Shown: in pieces, positions 10,637 through 19,768 of the stretch | How the letters are laid out: each line of letters starts with the position of its first letter | Numbering within the stretch: position 1 is the first letter of the stretch | Origin: Chitinophagales bacterium | GTDB lineage: Bacteria; Bacteroidota; Bacteroidia; Chitinophagales; CAIOSU01 | Direction of reading: 5' to 3' | Length of the DNA: 64,000 nucleotides | Assembly: GCA_040877935.1 (NCBI GenBank) | Contig: JBBDNB010000032.1 | Coordinates: 1 to 64,000 of the forward strand | Notes under the pieces: model-generated | The model's database searches: none | What the model saw: the letters and a program-made list of their open reading frames with translations, nothing else | Told to the model about the DNA's origin: nothing | Translations under genes and position numbers: made by a program

Positions 10637-12616
10637 ATGCCTGATATTCCTTTTGCGCTTTTTTCATATACTGTTCCTGTTTTTACAAGCGCATTACTGC
10701 TAATGGCCTATTTATTGGGGTCAATTGTATATTATGTCAGTGGATTTAAAAATATAGAAGATGCCTTTTTAAATGTCTTTGCCAAAACCCTTTTGGGAAT
10801 ACTGGCCATCATTGTAGTATATGCGGTCGTTGTTACAAAAGGGATTAGCATTCAATGGGGATTTGTGCTGCTTGGTCTTTTGGCCATGTGGCTGAGGAAT
10901 AAATACGTTTATGGAGCAATGGGTGAAAAGCAATTTGCTTTCAGCAAGAGGCATATACTACCACTGTTAACACTACAGTTCTTAGCCCTGGTATTGTTTG
11001 TGCTAAATGGCAGTTTGTATTACAATATCCCGTATAACAATATCCCCCATGGTGATTACAATTTTTACAGCATTGTATTGGAAGCCTATACTAAATATGG
11101 AGTAGAGACCAGGGATTCGATGATTGATGTGATCAACACAAATTTATACGGTCCAGGCTTGTACCACCACACAGAGCTTTGGTTGGCAAGTCTTTATTAC
11201 AAGACACTTGATGTATTGAGTGTGGAGGCACAGGTTACTGGATTGTTTCCATTGCTCGGGTCAATATTGGCAATGGGGTTTATTGCCCTTTCCCGGGCCA
11301 TTACCAATATCAAAGCCATTCACTTTCTCGCCCCTTTTTTTATCTTTTTTTCAGGTATTCCTCTATGGGAGTTTCTTCCCCAAACACCAACTTTCGTTTT
11401 TGGAGTGGGCGACAATACCAAAAACATGATGATAGCCCTGTTGATTCTTCCTGCATTTATAATGCTGATTAAAAACAACAGGCTTTTTTTTATTCCACTA
11501 CTGGCATTGCCCATTGCAAACGTGGTCAATTTACCGGCAGTTTTTGGCGCTTTGTTTTTGATGGGAATGGCTGGATACCGGTTTTCTTTTTTCAAAACAA
11601 AGGAACATCAGCTGATGGTGTTTTTACCGGTTTTGCTTGCCGGTTTTATTGTGTTGTTCTATTTTCTGACTGCCCAATTTTCCCCAGAAAAACCAATCCG
11701 TGAATTCAGCCCGGATGAAATATTAAATGGGCTGAAAGATTACCCCTTGCGCCCATTGCTCATAATTGGAGGAACAGTAGTAATCATGCTGTCTATATAT
11801 TTCCTGCATATAGTGTTGCTGCTTTGTGCAATGTTCTTCCACAAGCAACTGAAATTACCGCACAACTATCTATATCTTATAATAATGGTCATATTGATTA
11901 ATGCCATAGGCCTTTTAACCTGGAGTTTTACCAATATTTTAAAGGATTCGGTGCAATTCTATGTCCTGCCTTCAATTATTAGTTTAAATATCCTGCTTTT
12001 TGCTCTGCTAGCCTGGTTTGTTGAAAAACTCAAACAATTGAATCAGCATACATACAAAGTTTTTATTGGATTGCTTGGTGTTTTGTTATTGGTCAATTAT
12101 GCCACCATTGGCAAGAACAATGAATTTTTCAGTTTCTTCAAAATTGTGGGTCGCTCTGTAAATTATCTGAAAGAGATTGAGGAAGCATTGAACAAAAAAG
12201 AAGATGTAATAATTGCGCATATCCTCAACCCCGAAAAATTGAATTCTTACTGGGCTGCAATCCCCTATCATCAACCACCTGTGTATATTAAATCCATTAA
12301 GAGTGAAGTCAGACAGATTTCACTTACTACCGTAGAAATACCGGTTGATAGCTTTAAAACCCAGGCGCGTACTACAGTAGCCCGCGAAGTGGCCAATGCC
12401 CCTTTTACCCGTTTTGTCAATCAGCTAAAAGCAGGAGGCCAATTTATTTCAATTGGAGCTGCACAGGCGCGCTTTATCAAAGCCCATAATATCGACTATT
12501 TGATGATTGCCCCCAATACAGCAATTCCCGATGAGCTTAAACCAATAATAGAAGAGATTATTACTGATGAAAAAAGCGGTGAAAAATTCGCGGTTATTAA
12601 GAAATCGCAGGAATAG
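10637..12616 (+). CDS. Large polytopic membrane protein of polysaccharide locus
   Basis: 659 residues with many hydrophobic segments from about residue 8 to 500, then a soluble tail of about 150 residues. The tail (YIKSIKSEVRQIS and onward) looks periplasmic or cytosolic and has no motif I recognise. The overall build resembles large membrane proteins of polysaccharide loci, such as GT-C-type glycosyltransferases or polymerases. I cannot identify a catalytic Asp/Glu loop with confidence. It follows asnB copy 1 by 33 bp and ends flush against the convergent flippase-like gene at 12617. Confidence 0.7.
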   Translation: MPDIPFALFSYTVPVFTSALLLMAYLLGSIVYYVSGFKNIEDAFLNVFAKTLLGILAIIVVYAVVVTKGISIQWGFVLLGLLAMWLRNKYVYGAMGEKQFAFSKRHILPLLTLQFLALVLFVLNGSLYYNIPYNNIPHGDYNFYSIVLEAYTKYGVETRDSMIDVINTNLYGPGLYHHTELWLASLYYKTLDVLSVEAQVTGLFPLLGSILAMGFIALSRAITNIKAIHFLAPFFIFFSGIPLWEFLPQTPTFVFGVGDNTKNMMIALLILPAFIMLIKNNRLFFIPLLALPIANVVNLPAVFGALFLMGMAGYRFSFFKTKEHQLMVFLPVLLAGFIVLFYFLTAQFSPEKPIREFSPDEILNGLKDYPLRPLLIIGGTVVIMLSIYFLHIVLLLCAMFFHKQLKLPHNYLYLIIMVILINAIGLLTWSFTNILKDSVQFYVLPSIISLNILLFALLAWFVEKLKQLNQHTYKVFIGLLGVLLLVNYATIGKNNEFFSFFKIVGRSVNYLKEIEEALNKKEDVIIAHILNPEKLNSYWAAIPYHQPPVYIKSIKSEVRQISLTTVEIPVDSFKTQARTTVAREVANAPFTRFVNQLKAGGQFISIGAAQARFIKAHNIDYLMIAPNTAIPDELKPIIEEIITDEKSGEKFAVIKKSQE

Positions 12617-13621
12617 TTATGTGGCTTTATTAATGATACTTTGTTGATTTCTAAAATACTCAAACAAAAATATCATCAAACCAATAAGCGTAATTGGGAT
12701 AAACTGGCTGCTGTGGATGATAATTGCGGCTGCAAGGCTATCGGTTTCAGATATACCAAATGAGCCCAGGGCAATCAATATTGCAGCTTGAAAAACTCCA
12801 ATGTAGCCCGGTGAGGAAGGAATTAATATCCCAAAATTAACGATACACAAAGCAATCATGCCAATAGGAAAAACCAATTGATCAATTCCAATGGATTGAA
12901 TGCCAATAATAAATACAAGCCCCTCAAGCAGCCAGATCATTAAACTCAAAACAATTACCTGAATGGTTCTGCGGTCAAATTTCAAGAACAATAGCGCTGA
13001 GTAAACTTCTTCCAGTTTACTGCCCAACAGTTTAAATATTTTATGTTCATTTTGTTGGATCCGGTGAATAAAAATATGTCCTTTAATTCTTAGTATCACC
13101 AGGGTTAAAACAACAGGCAATACAAACAATGACGCCAGTTTAATGGTATTTGCAATTGCCTCGTTCCTTGCTTCCAGTAAAAGATTGGCGCAAAACAAAA
13201 AGAAAAGCAAAACGCTTGCGTCCAGTATTTTTTCCAAAACAATCGATGCGAATGAAGTTGTACGTCCGATTTTGGTTTTTTTACTGAAATATTCCATTCT
13301 GAGCAATTCCCCACCTCTTGCAGGAATCAGGTTGTTGCCTGCAAAGCCCAGGACAATGCTTTTTATAAGCAATCCAAAATTGAGCTTTGAAATATTGAGC
13401 AGCATTAATTTCCACCGCAATGTGCGAAAATAAAAGGTAGAAAGATAAACCAGTACCATACTGAAATATAGCCACGGGGAAGTGGAGGTAATGATTTCCC
13501 AGGATTGCCTGAGGTCATAACTTTTTACAATGTACCAGACCAGGGCTATGGAAATAAGAATCCCGATGCTTCCGGAGAGAAATTTGACGATCTTACTCTT
13601 TGTCATTATAGATTTCGTCAA
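12617..13621 (-). CDS. Flippase-like membrane protein (LPG synthase TM / UPF0104 family)
   Basis: 334 residues with about eight hydrophobic segments. The motif region PARGGELLRMEYFSKKTKI, with PARGGE near residue 100 and a downstream GxxxxPSSPGYIG segment, is typical of the lysylphosphatidylglycerol synthase transmembrane family (AglD/MprF N-terminal region). These proteins are thought to move lipid-linked substrates across membranes. The first 29 bp overlap the end of the GT2 gene, so translation is probably coupled. An internal ATG five codons later is an alternative start. Together with the GT2 and flavoprotein genes it forms a tightly packed unit. Confidence 0.82.
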   Translation of the reverse strand: MTKSIMTKSKIVKFLSGSIGILISIALVWYIVKSYDLRQSWEIITSTSPWLYFSMVLVYLSTFYFRTLRWKLMLLNISKLNFGLLIKSIVLGFAGNNLIPARGGELLRMEYFSKKTKIGRTTSFASIVLEKILDASVLLFFLFCANLLLEARNEAIANTIKLASLFVLPVVLTLVILRIKGHIFIHRIQQNEHKIFKLLGSKLEEVYSALLFLKFDRRTIQVIVLSLMIWLLEGLVFIIGIQSIGIDQLVFPIGMIALCIVNFGILIPSSPGYIGVFQAAILIALGSFGISETDSLAAAIIIHSSQFIPITLIGLMIFLFEYFRNQQSIINKAT

Positions 13622-14540
13622 TAATGTAGAAAGGACGTTTTTTTACTTCAAAGTAAATTCTTCCAATGTACTCCCCGATAACTCCCAGGATAATCAGCAT
13701 TATACCCCCAAGGAAAAATACACCTACGGCAAGTGACGCCAGTCCAGGGGTGTCGGATGGTGAATAGCCCAATACATTGAAACCGACTATTCGGTGCACA
13801 ATAAAGAAAACACCTGCCAAAAATGAGGGAATCGCAATCAGGAAGCCCAGGTAAGTCGCTATTCTCAATGGGAAAGTAGAAAAGTCGAGCAAACCGTCTA
13901 ATGCGAGTTTCAGCAGTTTTCTGAAGGTGTACTTTACTTCACCGGCTGCTCTTTTGTCTCTTTCATATTCCACGCCTATTTGTTTAAATCCCGCATAGGC
14001 GCGCAATCCCCTCACAAAGCGCGTGTGCTCAGTCATTTCACGGTTCAGGACTTTTACTACTTTTTTGTCCATTACACAGAAATCACCGGAATCAAGTGGA
14101 ATATCTATATCGCTGATAAATGACAACAATCGGTAAAACACTTTGTAGGCCAATTTTTTAAATAATCCTTCCTTGCGTTTTTTTCTTATGGCATAAACAA
14201 CATGATAGCCCTCGCGCCATTTATCTAAAAACAAAGAGAGTTTTTCGGGGGGATCCTGTAAGTCACCATCCATAATAACCACAGCATCGCCTTTGGCATA
14301 CTTTATACCGGCAGAAATGGCTGCCTGATGCCCGAAATTCCTGGACAATTTTATGGTTTTTACCCGCGCATCTTCCTCACTCAATTTTTTCAACAGCTCC
14401 GGGGTATTGTCATAAGAACCATCATCAACCAATATAAGCTCGTAGGTGTCGCCCCATGAACTACTTGCATTGCTCAGTCTTGTGTAAAGCTGATCAATGT
14501 TTTCTTCTTCATTGTACAATGGAATGACTATGGATATCAT
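13593..14540 (-). CDS. Polyprenyl-phosphate glycosyltransferase, GT2 (DPM1/GtrB-like)
   Basis: 315 residues. The N-terminal GT-A domain starts ISIVIPLYNEEENIDQLY and carries LVDDGSYDNT and the metal-binding DGDLQDPPE. Two hydrophobic segments near residues 230-265 and 270-300 form the membrane anchor typical of GtrB/DPM1-type enzymes. These transfer a sugar from a nucleotide donor to polyprenyl phosphate on the cytoplasmic face. A flippase-like gene overlaps its 3' end, matching the GtrB plus flippase logic. Its start overlaps the upstream flavoprotein stop by 4 bp. Confidence 0.88.
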   Translation of the reverse strand: MISIVIPLYNEEENIDQLYTRLSNASSSWGDTYELILVDDGSYDNTPELLKKLSEEDARVKTIKLSRNFGHQAAISAGIKYAKGDAVVIMDGDLQDPPEKLSLFLDKWREGYHVVYAIRKKRKEGLFKKLAYKVFYRLLSFISDIDIPLDSGDFCVMDKKVVKVLNREMTEHTRFVRGLRAYAGFKQIGVEYERDKRAAGEVKYTFRKLLKLALDGLLDFSTFPLRIATYLGFLIAIPSFLAGVFFIVHRIVGFNVLGYSPSDTPGLASLAVGVFFLGGIMLIILGVIGEYIGRIYFEVKKRPFYIIDEIYNDKE

Positions 14541-15907
14541 TTTTTAAACCCGATTTTACCTGCTAATGAATTGGTTTTATCTGTAATTTTATTTTTAATT
14601 CCCATTGCATTACATGCTTCAGAAGCAATTTTAATTGAATTATTGGTGCTTCGTTCATCCGGATATACATGACTCATATTCACTATAAACATGTTTTCTA
14701 CAGCCGTTTTACAATTGGGAATCTTCCCTGAAAAATTCAGATCACAAACAGTTGCGGCAGTATTTGTTCTGAAGATAAAAATATTTTTAAGCCAGGATTC
14801 CTTAAAGCCAGGATAAATTTTTGGCAAATGACTGATCATCATGGATTTGACTTCATCTTCATTCATTTTGGCAATATTCTCTTCCATGGCAAAATATCGC
14901 GAGAGGTAGGCAATATGACTTCCATTGTAGTTTTCGGGAGGAATAAAATTAGTATGCTCAATAATTCCCCCGAATGGAAAACCCTCATCGGCTACGTTTA
15001 GCCAATAGGTGTCACTCAACTTATGTTTCAATTCAAGAATGATACAGATAGCACCGAAATATTTTATGTTGGCAAGTTGAGTGGATAAATCAGGAAGATT
15101 TGGTTTAATAATTTCACTCAAATAATTTCCAGGAATGGTAAATAAATATTTTGAACTTTTGTATTCCTGTTTTGTAGTCTCGATACCTGAAATTCTATTT
15201 TCTGCTGTATTCACTTTTTGAAGTGGTTCTCCGGATATCAATTCTACTCCTAAGTTTTTTAATTCCGCTAGTAATTTGTCTAATAGCACTTGTAAGCTGC
15301 CTTCCAAATAACCCAATCTCTCATCTCCGCTTTTTCGTGAATTCATTCTTTGCCTGAGCCTTCCGATCATCCAGGAAAGGGGGACTTTAGAGGCATAAGG
15401 CCCAAATTTTATGTTTAACATTGGGAGCCAAAGGGATGAAGTGGTGCTTTTACCGGACCATTTTTTAAACCATTCCAAACAAGAAATATGCTCGTATTTT
15501 CTCCAATCGGCAAATTTACCGAGGAAAAGGCTTGTAAATCCAAATTTAATTTTATCTATTAATGTGATTGGACTGAATTTCAACAAGTCAAATGGTGTAT
15601 TGAAGTCATAAATTTCGCCTCCTCTGTACACACCCATTGAAGTTTTTTTGAAGAAAAGCTTATCGCTCAATCCAAGTTCTTTAATTAACCAATTGAGCTC
15701 TTTGTCATGTGTGAAAAAATGATGGTAGTAGTGTTCAAGCCTGTTGTTTCCTATTTCAAAAGTGTTTAATAGCCCGCCAAAACTTTTGCCAGCTTCAATT
15801 ACTGTTACTTTTTTACCTGCTTTTGCTGCAATATAGGCAGCGCTAAGTCCAGTTATGCCTCCGCCAACAACTATTAAATCATTTGATTTTGTTTGATTTG
15901 AATCCAT
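14537..15907 (-). CDS. NAD(P)/FAD-dependent amine-oxidase-type flavoprotein
   Basis: 456 residues. The N-terminal dinucleotide-binding motif is LIVVGGGITGLSAAYIAAKAG (GxGxxG-type, residues 11-31), followed by the acidic strand end VTVIEAG. A C-terminal segment, VENMFIVNMSHVYPDERSTN, closes the FAD domain. The protein resembles protoporphyrinogen-oxidase or UDP-galactopyranose-mutase-like flavoproteins found in sugar loci. Substrate is unknown. Its stop overlaps the start of the GT2 gene by 4 bp, and it lies 5 bp after the polytopic membrane gene, so four genes (17319 down to 12617) appear cotranscribed. Confidence 0.8.
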   Translation of the reverse strand: MDSNQTKSNDLIVVGGGITGLSAAYIAAKAGKKVTVIEAGKSFGGLLNTFEIGNNRLEHYYHHFFTHDKELNWLIKELGLSDKLFFKKTSMGVYRGGEIYDFNTPFDLLKFSPITLIDKIKFGFTSLFLGKFADWRKYEHISCLEWFKKWSGKSTTSSLWLPMLNIKFGPYASKVPLSWMIGRLRQRMNSRKSGDERLGYLEGSLQVLLDKLLAELKNLGVELISGEPLQKVNTAENRISGIETTKQEYKSSKYLFTIPGNYLSEIIKPNLPDLSTQLANIKYFGAICIILELKHKLSDTYWLNVADEGFPFGGIIEHTNFIPPENYNGSHIAYLSRYFAMEENIAKMNEDEVKSMMISHLPKIYPGFKESWLKNIFIFRTNTAATVCDLNFSGKIPNCKTAVENMFIVNMSHVYPDERSTNNSIKIASEACNAMGIKNKITDKTNSLAGKIGFKK

Positions 15908-15912
15908 TCTTT

Positions 15913-17319
15913 TTAGTTAAGGGCGTGTTGTGTGTGTAAGTTATTCAAGTTCTGCTTTTGAGGAATAGGTTTTTCCTGTTGATTTGTCTTTTCTCTCATA
16001 AAATAGCTGCTGAAATAAAGAAACAATAAATAAAAGGGCAATGCCGGAATTTTATACCTGGACAATGCGCCAAAATTAAAACTGGTATAGCCTACGGCAA
16101 AACCAAAGATCAGTGCAAAGGAAAGAAAAAACAAAACAATGGGATTGTTGAAAATCCCGGAAAAAAAGATTCTAAAGCCGTTTTTCCAAACGATTTTTAA
16201 GGTGAGCAGCAAGAAAAACAAGCCTTCAAGTGAAGTAAACAGCATAGTGGGGCTGCTCACTTCCCAAAGAAAAGGCCTGAAGAAGGTAATAACTATGACT
16301 TTGGGAAAGCTTTTTAACATCCCCGTAATAGAAAAATCACCAATTGCTCCCACAGAATAGGAGGATCCTCCCCCCGACCCTTTCCCTTCCATTTCATAAA
16401 TTTTCACCTGATTGTGCCATTGCTGCATATCGTATGCTTTGTCTTCAATGTTTTCCAGAGACCATCCACCCGCATATGAGCTTACTTGTTGGAGTAAGAA
16501 ATACCCTGTTCCAATACCAACAATTAAAAAAAAAGGCAATAGCATACCTCTTAGTAAAACTGATTTTATTTTGTAATTATAAGACAAGAACAAATACAAA
16601 CCAAAACAAGGTGCAAAACTTAACAATATATAGGCTTTGATATTTAATATCAGATAAGCCCCAAAAAGCAAAATAAAAAATGACTTTTGTGTTTTGTAGC
16701 GTTCAACAATATTAAAAGAAGCCCCTGCTACTAAAAATAAAGCTGACATTGTAAGACTGTCTTTGAACAGGCCTGAACCCCAAAAAAATACAGAGGGAAT
16801 AAAAAAAATGGCAATGGCAATCTCTTTATATAATTCAGGAAATCTTCGATACAGTACCTTGTAGAAGTAAAGAGAACTCAGAAAGGAAAAAAATGCAAAA
16901 AACAGAGCAATACAAGTGTAAGTTGAAAAAGTAAAAAATGAGAGTATTGCAGATATTTTAAACATGAAGTAGGAGGCAGGGTCTTCAAGGGCACGCAATG
17001 AATGGAGTATATTCATTACTTCCATTGAAGCATTGCCATCATTGGAAGGAAACATTAAATGAAAAAAATGAGACGGATTGTCCATAAGGGCTTCTGCAAG
17101 ATATACACCCCTCTTGTAAAAACCCCTGGTATCCCCATATCCATAATAAAACCAATAAACCATTCCAGCGCCAATAGCTCCAACAAATTTCACGTAAAGA
17201 GCTGGCATAAAATAGGGCGCAAAAGGATGATCTGAAAAATGTTTACCTTTAATTCTCGATGCAATTGCATAAAAAATCAGCAAGTAAATCGGTGTGAGAA
17301 AAAGGTCTTTTAATTCCAT
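15913..17319 (-). CDS. Polytopic membrane protein, possible polymerase-like (unassigned)
   Basis: 468 residues with roughly ten hydrophobic segments and a basic, glutamine-rich C-terminal tail (NQQEKPIPQKQNLNN). A large non-membrane loop near residues 275-330 contains a Gly/Ser-rich stretch (GKGSGGGSSYSVG). The layout is compatible with an O-antigen or EPS polymerase or a dolichyl-phosphate-sugar transferase, but I see no diagnostic motif and do not assign one. It is the first gene of the four-gene minus-strand unit and is divergent from the glycosyltransferase at 17395. Confidence 0.65.
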   Translation of the reverse strand: MELKDLFLTPIYLLIFYAIASRIKGKHFSDHPFAPYFMPALYVKFVGAIGAGMVYWFYYGYGDTRGFYKRGVYLAEALMDNPSHFFHLMFPSNDGNASMEVMNILHSLRALEDPASYFMFKISAILSFFTFSTYTCIALFFAFFSFLSSLYFYKVLYRRFPELYKEIAIAIFFIPSVFFWGSGLFKDSLTMSALFLVAGASFNIVERYKTQKSFFILLFGAYLILNIKAYILLSFAPCFGLYLFLSYNYKIKSVLLRGMLLPFFLIVGIGTGYFLLQQVSSYAGGWSLENIEDKAYDMQQWHNQVKIYEMEGKGSGGGSSYSVGAIGDFSITGMLKSFPKVIVITFFRPFLWEVSSPTMLFTSLEGLFFLLLTLKIVWKNGFRIFFSGIFNNPIVLFFLSFALIFGFAVGYTSFNFGALSRYKIPALPFYLLFLYFSSYFMREKTNQQEKPIPQKQNLNNLHTQHALN

Positions 17320-17336
17320 TGTAAATAAGCCTTATT

Positions 17337-17344
17337 TACTTTTG
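17337..17344 (+). promoter_or_regulatory. Bacteroidota -7 element (TACTTTTG)
   Basis: An exact match to the TAnnTTTG -7 consensus of the primary sigma factor in this phylum. It lies in the divergent intergenic region, about 50 bp before the ATG at 17395. No clean upstream TTTG element sits at the expected spacing, so this is a moderate call. Confidence 0.45.
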
Positions 17345-17394
17345 CGTGTGTCAAAGCTTTTGACGGTGAATTATAAGCATGATTGAGCGAATTT

Positions 17395-18642
17395 ATGGAT
17401 AAAGCATCAGAAAAAATAAGCGCACTCTATCTCTGTTATGACGGGATGACAGATCCGCTTGGCCAATCGCAGGTAATTCCCTATTTAAAAGGACTTGCTA
17501 AAAAAGGCGTGGCGTTCCACCTCATTAGTTTTGAAAAAAAACAAGCCTTTCAAAAAAACAAGGCTTTAATAAGTACAATTTTAAAGGAAGCTAATATTCA
17601 CTGGCATCCCTTAAAGTATACCAAGCAGCCCCCAGTACTTTCTACTCTTTTTGATATTGAACGTCTTTTTATAAAAGTTAAGTCGTTAGATAAAAAACAC
17701 AACTTTGATTTGATACACTGCCGGGGCTACATCACTTCTATGGTAGGATTGAGAATGAAATTGAATTTCAAGCTTCCCTTTGTATTCGATATGCGTGCTT
17801 TTTATGCCGATGAACGGGTTGATGGTGGTCATTGGAAACAAAGCAATTTTTTGTTTCGGAAAGTATATCAGTTTTTCAAAAGGAAAGAATTGGAATTTCT
17901 TGAAAATGCCGCTTACACCGTAAGCCTTACGGAAAAAGGCAAGACGATTATTCATTCCTGGGAAAAAGTGAAAAACAATCCTGTCCCTATTCAGGTCATT
18001 CCCTGTTGTGCCGATCTGGAGCTTTTTGATTATAGATCAGTTAATCAGGAAGAAATAAATGCCCTGAAAACTAAATTGGGCATCAACCGAGGAGAAAAAG
18101 TACTTGTGTATAGTGGTTCTGTTGGCACCTGGTATTTGCCCGATGAAATGCTCGATTTTTACAATGTTTTTAGAAAAAAATACTCTTCAACTAAGTTTTT
18201 GTTTCTCACTACTGAGCAGCCAGAATTTATTCTGCAAAAAGTGCGTGCAAAAAAAATCCCGGAATCTGAAATTATAATAACAGCAAGCTCTCGTGATGCT
18301 ATGCCGCTGCATTTGGCTGTAGCTGATTATTCTATATTTTTTATCAAGCCTGTTTTTTCAAAAAGTGGCTCTTCTCCCACTAAAATGGGCGAGATTATGG
18401 GCATGGGCATTCCGCTTATTTGCAATTCAGGAGTTGGGGATGTGGATTTGATAGTTGAGGACACCAACTGTGGAGTATGTGTAAATGAATTCAATTATTC
18501 GGCTTATGAAGCATCACTTTCACAATTAGAGGATTCAAAATTTGATAAAGCACATATTAGAAAAGGCGCCTTTAAATATTACGACCTTTCACTTGGTGTA
18601 GATCGTTATTGGGAAGTATATAATGAAATATTGCAGCAATGA
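17395..18642 (+). CDS. Glycosyltransferase, GT4-like
   Basis: 415 residues from the ATG at 17395. A TTG four codons upstream (17383) is possible but less likely. The N-terminal region includes YDGMTDPLGQSQVIPYLKGL, frequent in Bacteroidota GT4 enzymes. The C-terminal lobe begins KVLVYSGSVGTWYLPDEML and includes the donor-binding SGSSPTKMGEIMGMGIPLI with the conserved glutamate. It is a cytoplasmic enzyme that extends the polysaccharide repeat unit. Its stop overlaps the next glycosyltransferase start (ATGA), which implies coupled translation and consecutive steps. Confidence 0.86.
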   Translation: MDKASEKISALYLCYDGMTDPLGQSQVIPYLKGLAKKGVAFHLISFEKKQAFQKNKALISTILKEANIHWHPLKYTKQPPVLSTLFDIERLFIKVKSLDKKHNFDLIHCRGYITSMVGLRMKLNFKLPFVFDMRAFYADERVDGGHWKQSNFLFRKVYQFFKRKELEFLENAAYTVSLTEKGKTIIHSWEKVKNNPVPIQVIPCCADLELFDYRSVNQEEINALKTKLGINRGEKVLVYSGSVGTWYLPDEMLDFYNVFRKKYSSTKFLFLTTEQPEFILQKVRAKKIPESEIIITASSRDAMPLHLAVADYSIFFIKPVFSKSGSSPTKMGEIMGMGIPLICNSGVGDVDLIVEDTNCGVCVNEFNYSAYEASLSQLEDSKFDKAHIRKGAFKYYDLSLGVDRYWEVYNEILQQ

Positions 18643-19703
18643 AGCTCTTGTTTTTGGTACCATATCCACAGAGCTCTGCTCCATCACAGCGTTTTCGTTT
18701 CGAACAGTACTTTACATTTCTGAAAGAGAAAGGTCTTGAATTTGATGTGCAGTCTTTTATAGATGATGCAACCTGGAAAGTATTGTATCAAAAAGGACGG
18801 GTATTAAAGAAGCTGTTGGGCATACTGAAAGGCTTTTTAAGAAGATTTTTGATATTGTTTCAGCTCAGAAAATACGATTACGTATTTATTCACAGGGAAG
18901 CAGCACCAATAGGGCCTCCTGTTTTTGAATATCTGATAGCTAAAGTTTTTCGCAAAAAAATAATTTTTGATTTTGACGATGCCATATGGTTGGAAAATGT
19001 GTCTGATTCCAATAAGCTATTTTCTAAAACCAAATTTTATGGAAAGACAAAAAAAATAATTCAATGGGCTTATAAAATTTCATGTGGAAATGAATACTTG
19101 TGTGAGTATGCCCGTCAGTTCAATCAAAATGTGGTTTTAAATCCCACAACGATTGATAGGCAAAATTTACATAAAGAAGTGAAAGACCAAAACAGCAAAA
19201 AACCTGCTATTGGCTGGACCGGGTCTCATTCTACTGTCAAGTATTTAAATGAAATTATTCCAGTAATTAAAAAATTAGAAGATCAAATTGACTTCGAGTT
19301 TATTCTGATATCTGACCGCAAACCTGACTGGAACCTGAAGTCCCTGAAATTTATTCCTTGGACAAAGGAAACGGAAGTAGGGGATTTGCTGCGCTTTAAT
19401 ATTGGTTTAATGCCCATTCCAGATGATGAATGGACCCGAGGGAAGTGTGGGTTCAAGGCCCTGCAATACATGTCTTTGGGTATTCCCGCACTGGTTTCGC
19501 CAGTGGCGGTAAATAAAAACATAGTAGATAATGGAATCAATGGTTTTTGGTGTAATTCTCCTGAAGAATGGGAAGAGCGTATTTTAGAATTGTTGAATAA
19601 TCAAGCACTGAGAATTAAAATGGGAAAGGCTGCAATTGAAAAAATAAAATCAGAGTTTTCTGTTAGTGCCAATAAGAATAACTTTATAAGTCTATTCAAA
19701 TAG
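18639..19703 (+). CDS. Glycosyltransferase, GT4-like
   Basis: 354 residues. The start MKLLFLVPYPQSSAPSQRFR is a typical GT-B N-terminus. IGWTGSHSTVKYL near residue 188 opens the C-terminal Rossmann lobe. RGKCGFKALQYMSLGIPALV near residue 267 is the donor-binding region. The family is frequent in Bacteroidota and acts without a membrane segment. It overlaps the upstream glycosyltransferase gene by 4 bp and lies 65 bp before asnB copy 2. Confidence 0.86.
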   Translation: MKLLFLVPYPQSSAPSQRFRFEQYFTFLKEKGLEFDVQSFIDDATWKVLYQKGRVLKKLLGILKGFLRRFLILFQLRKYDYVFIHREAAPIGPPVFEYLIAKVFRKKIIFDFDDAIWLENVSDSNKLFSKTKFYGKTKKIIQWAYKISCGNEYLCEYARQFNQNVVLNPTTIDRQNLHKEVKDQNSKKPAIGWTGSHSTVKYLNEIIPVIKKLEDQIDFEFILISDRKPDWNLKSLKFIPWTKETEVGDLLRFNIGLMPIPDDEWTRGKCGFKALQYMSLGIPALVSPVAVNKNIVDNGINGFWCNSPEEWEERILELLNNQALRIKMGKAAIEKIKSEFSVSANKNNFISLFK

Positions 19704-19768
19704 TCAAGTTTCAAAATTGTGTTCAATCCTTTTATCTTGCATCAACTTATGAATTTTAGCAGCAGCGT

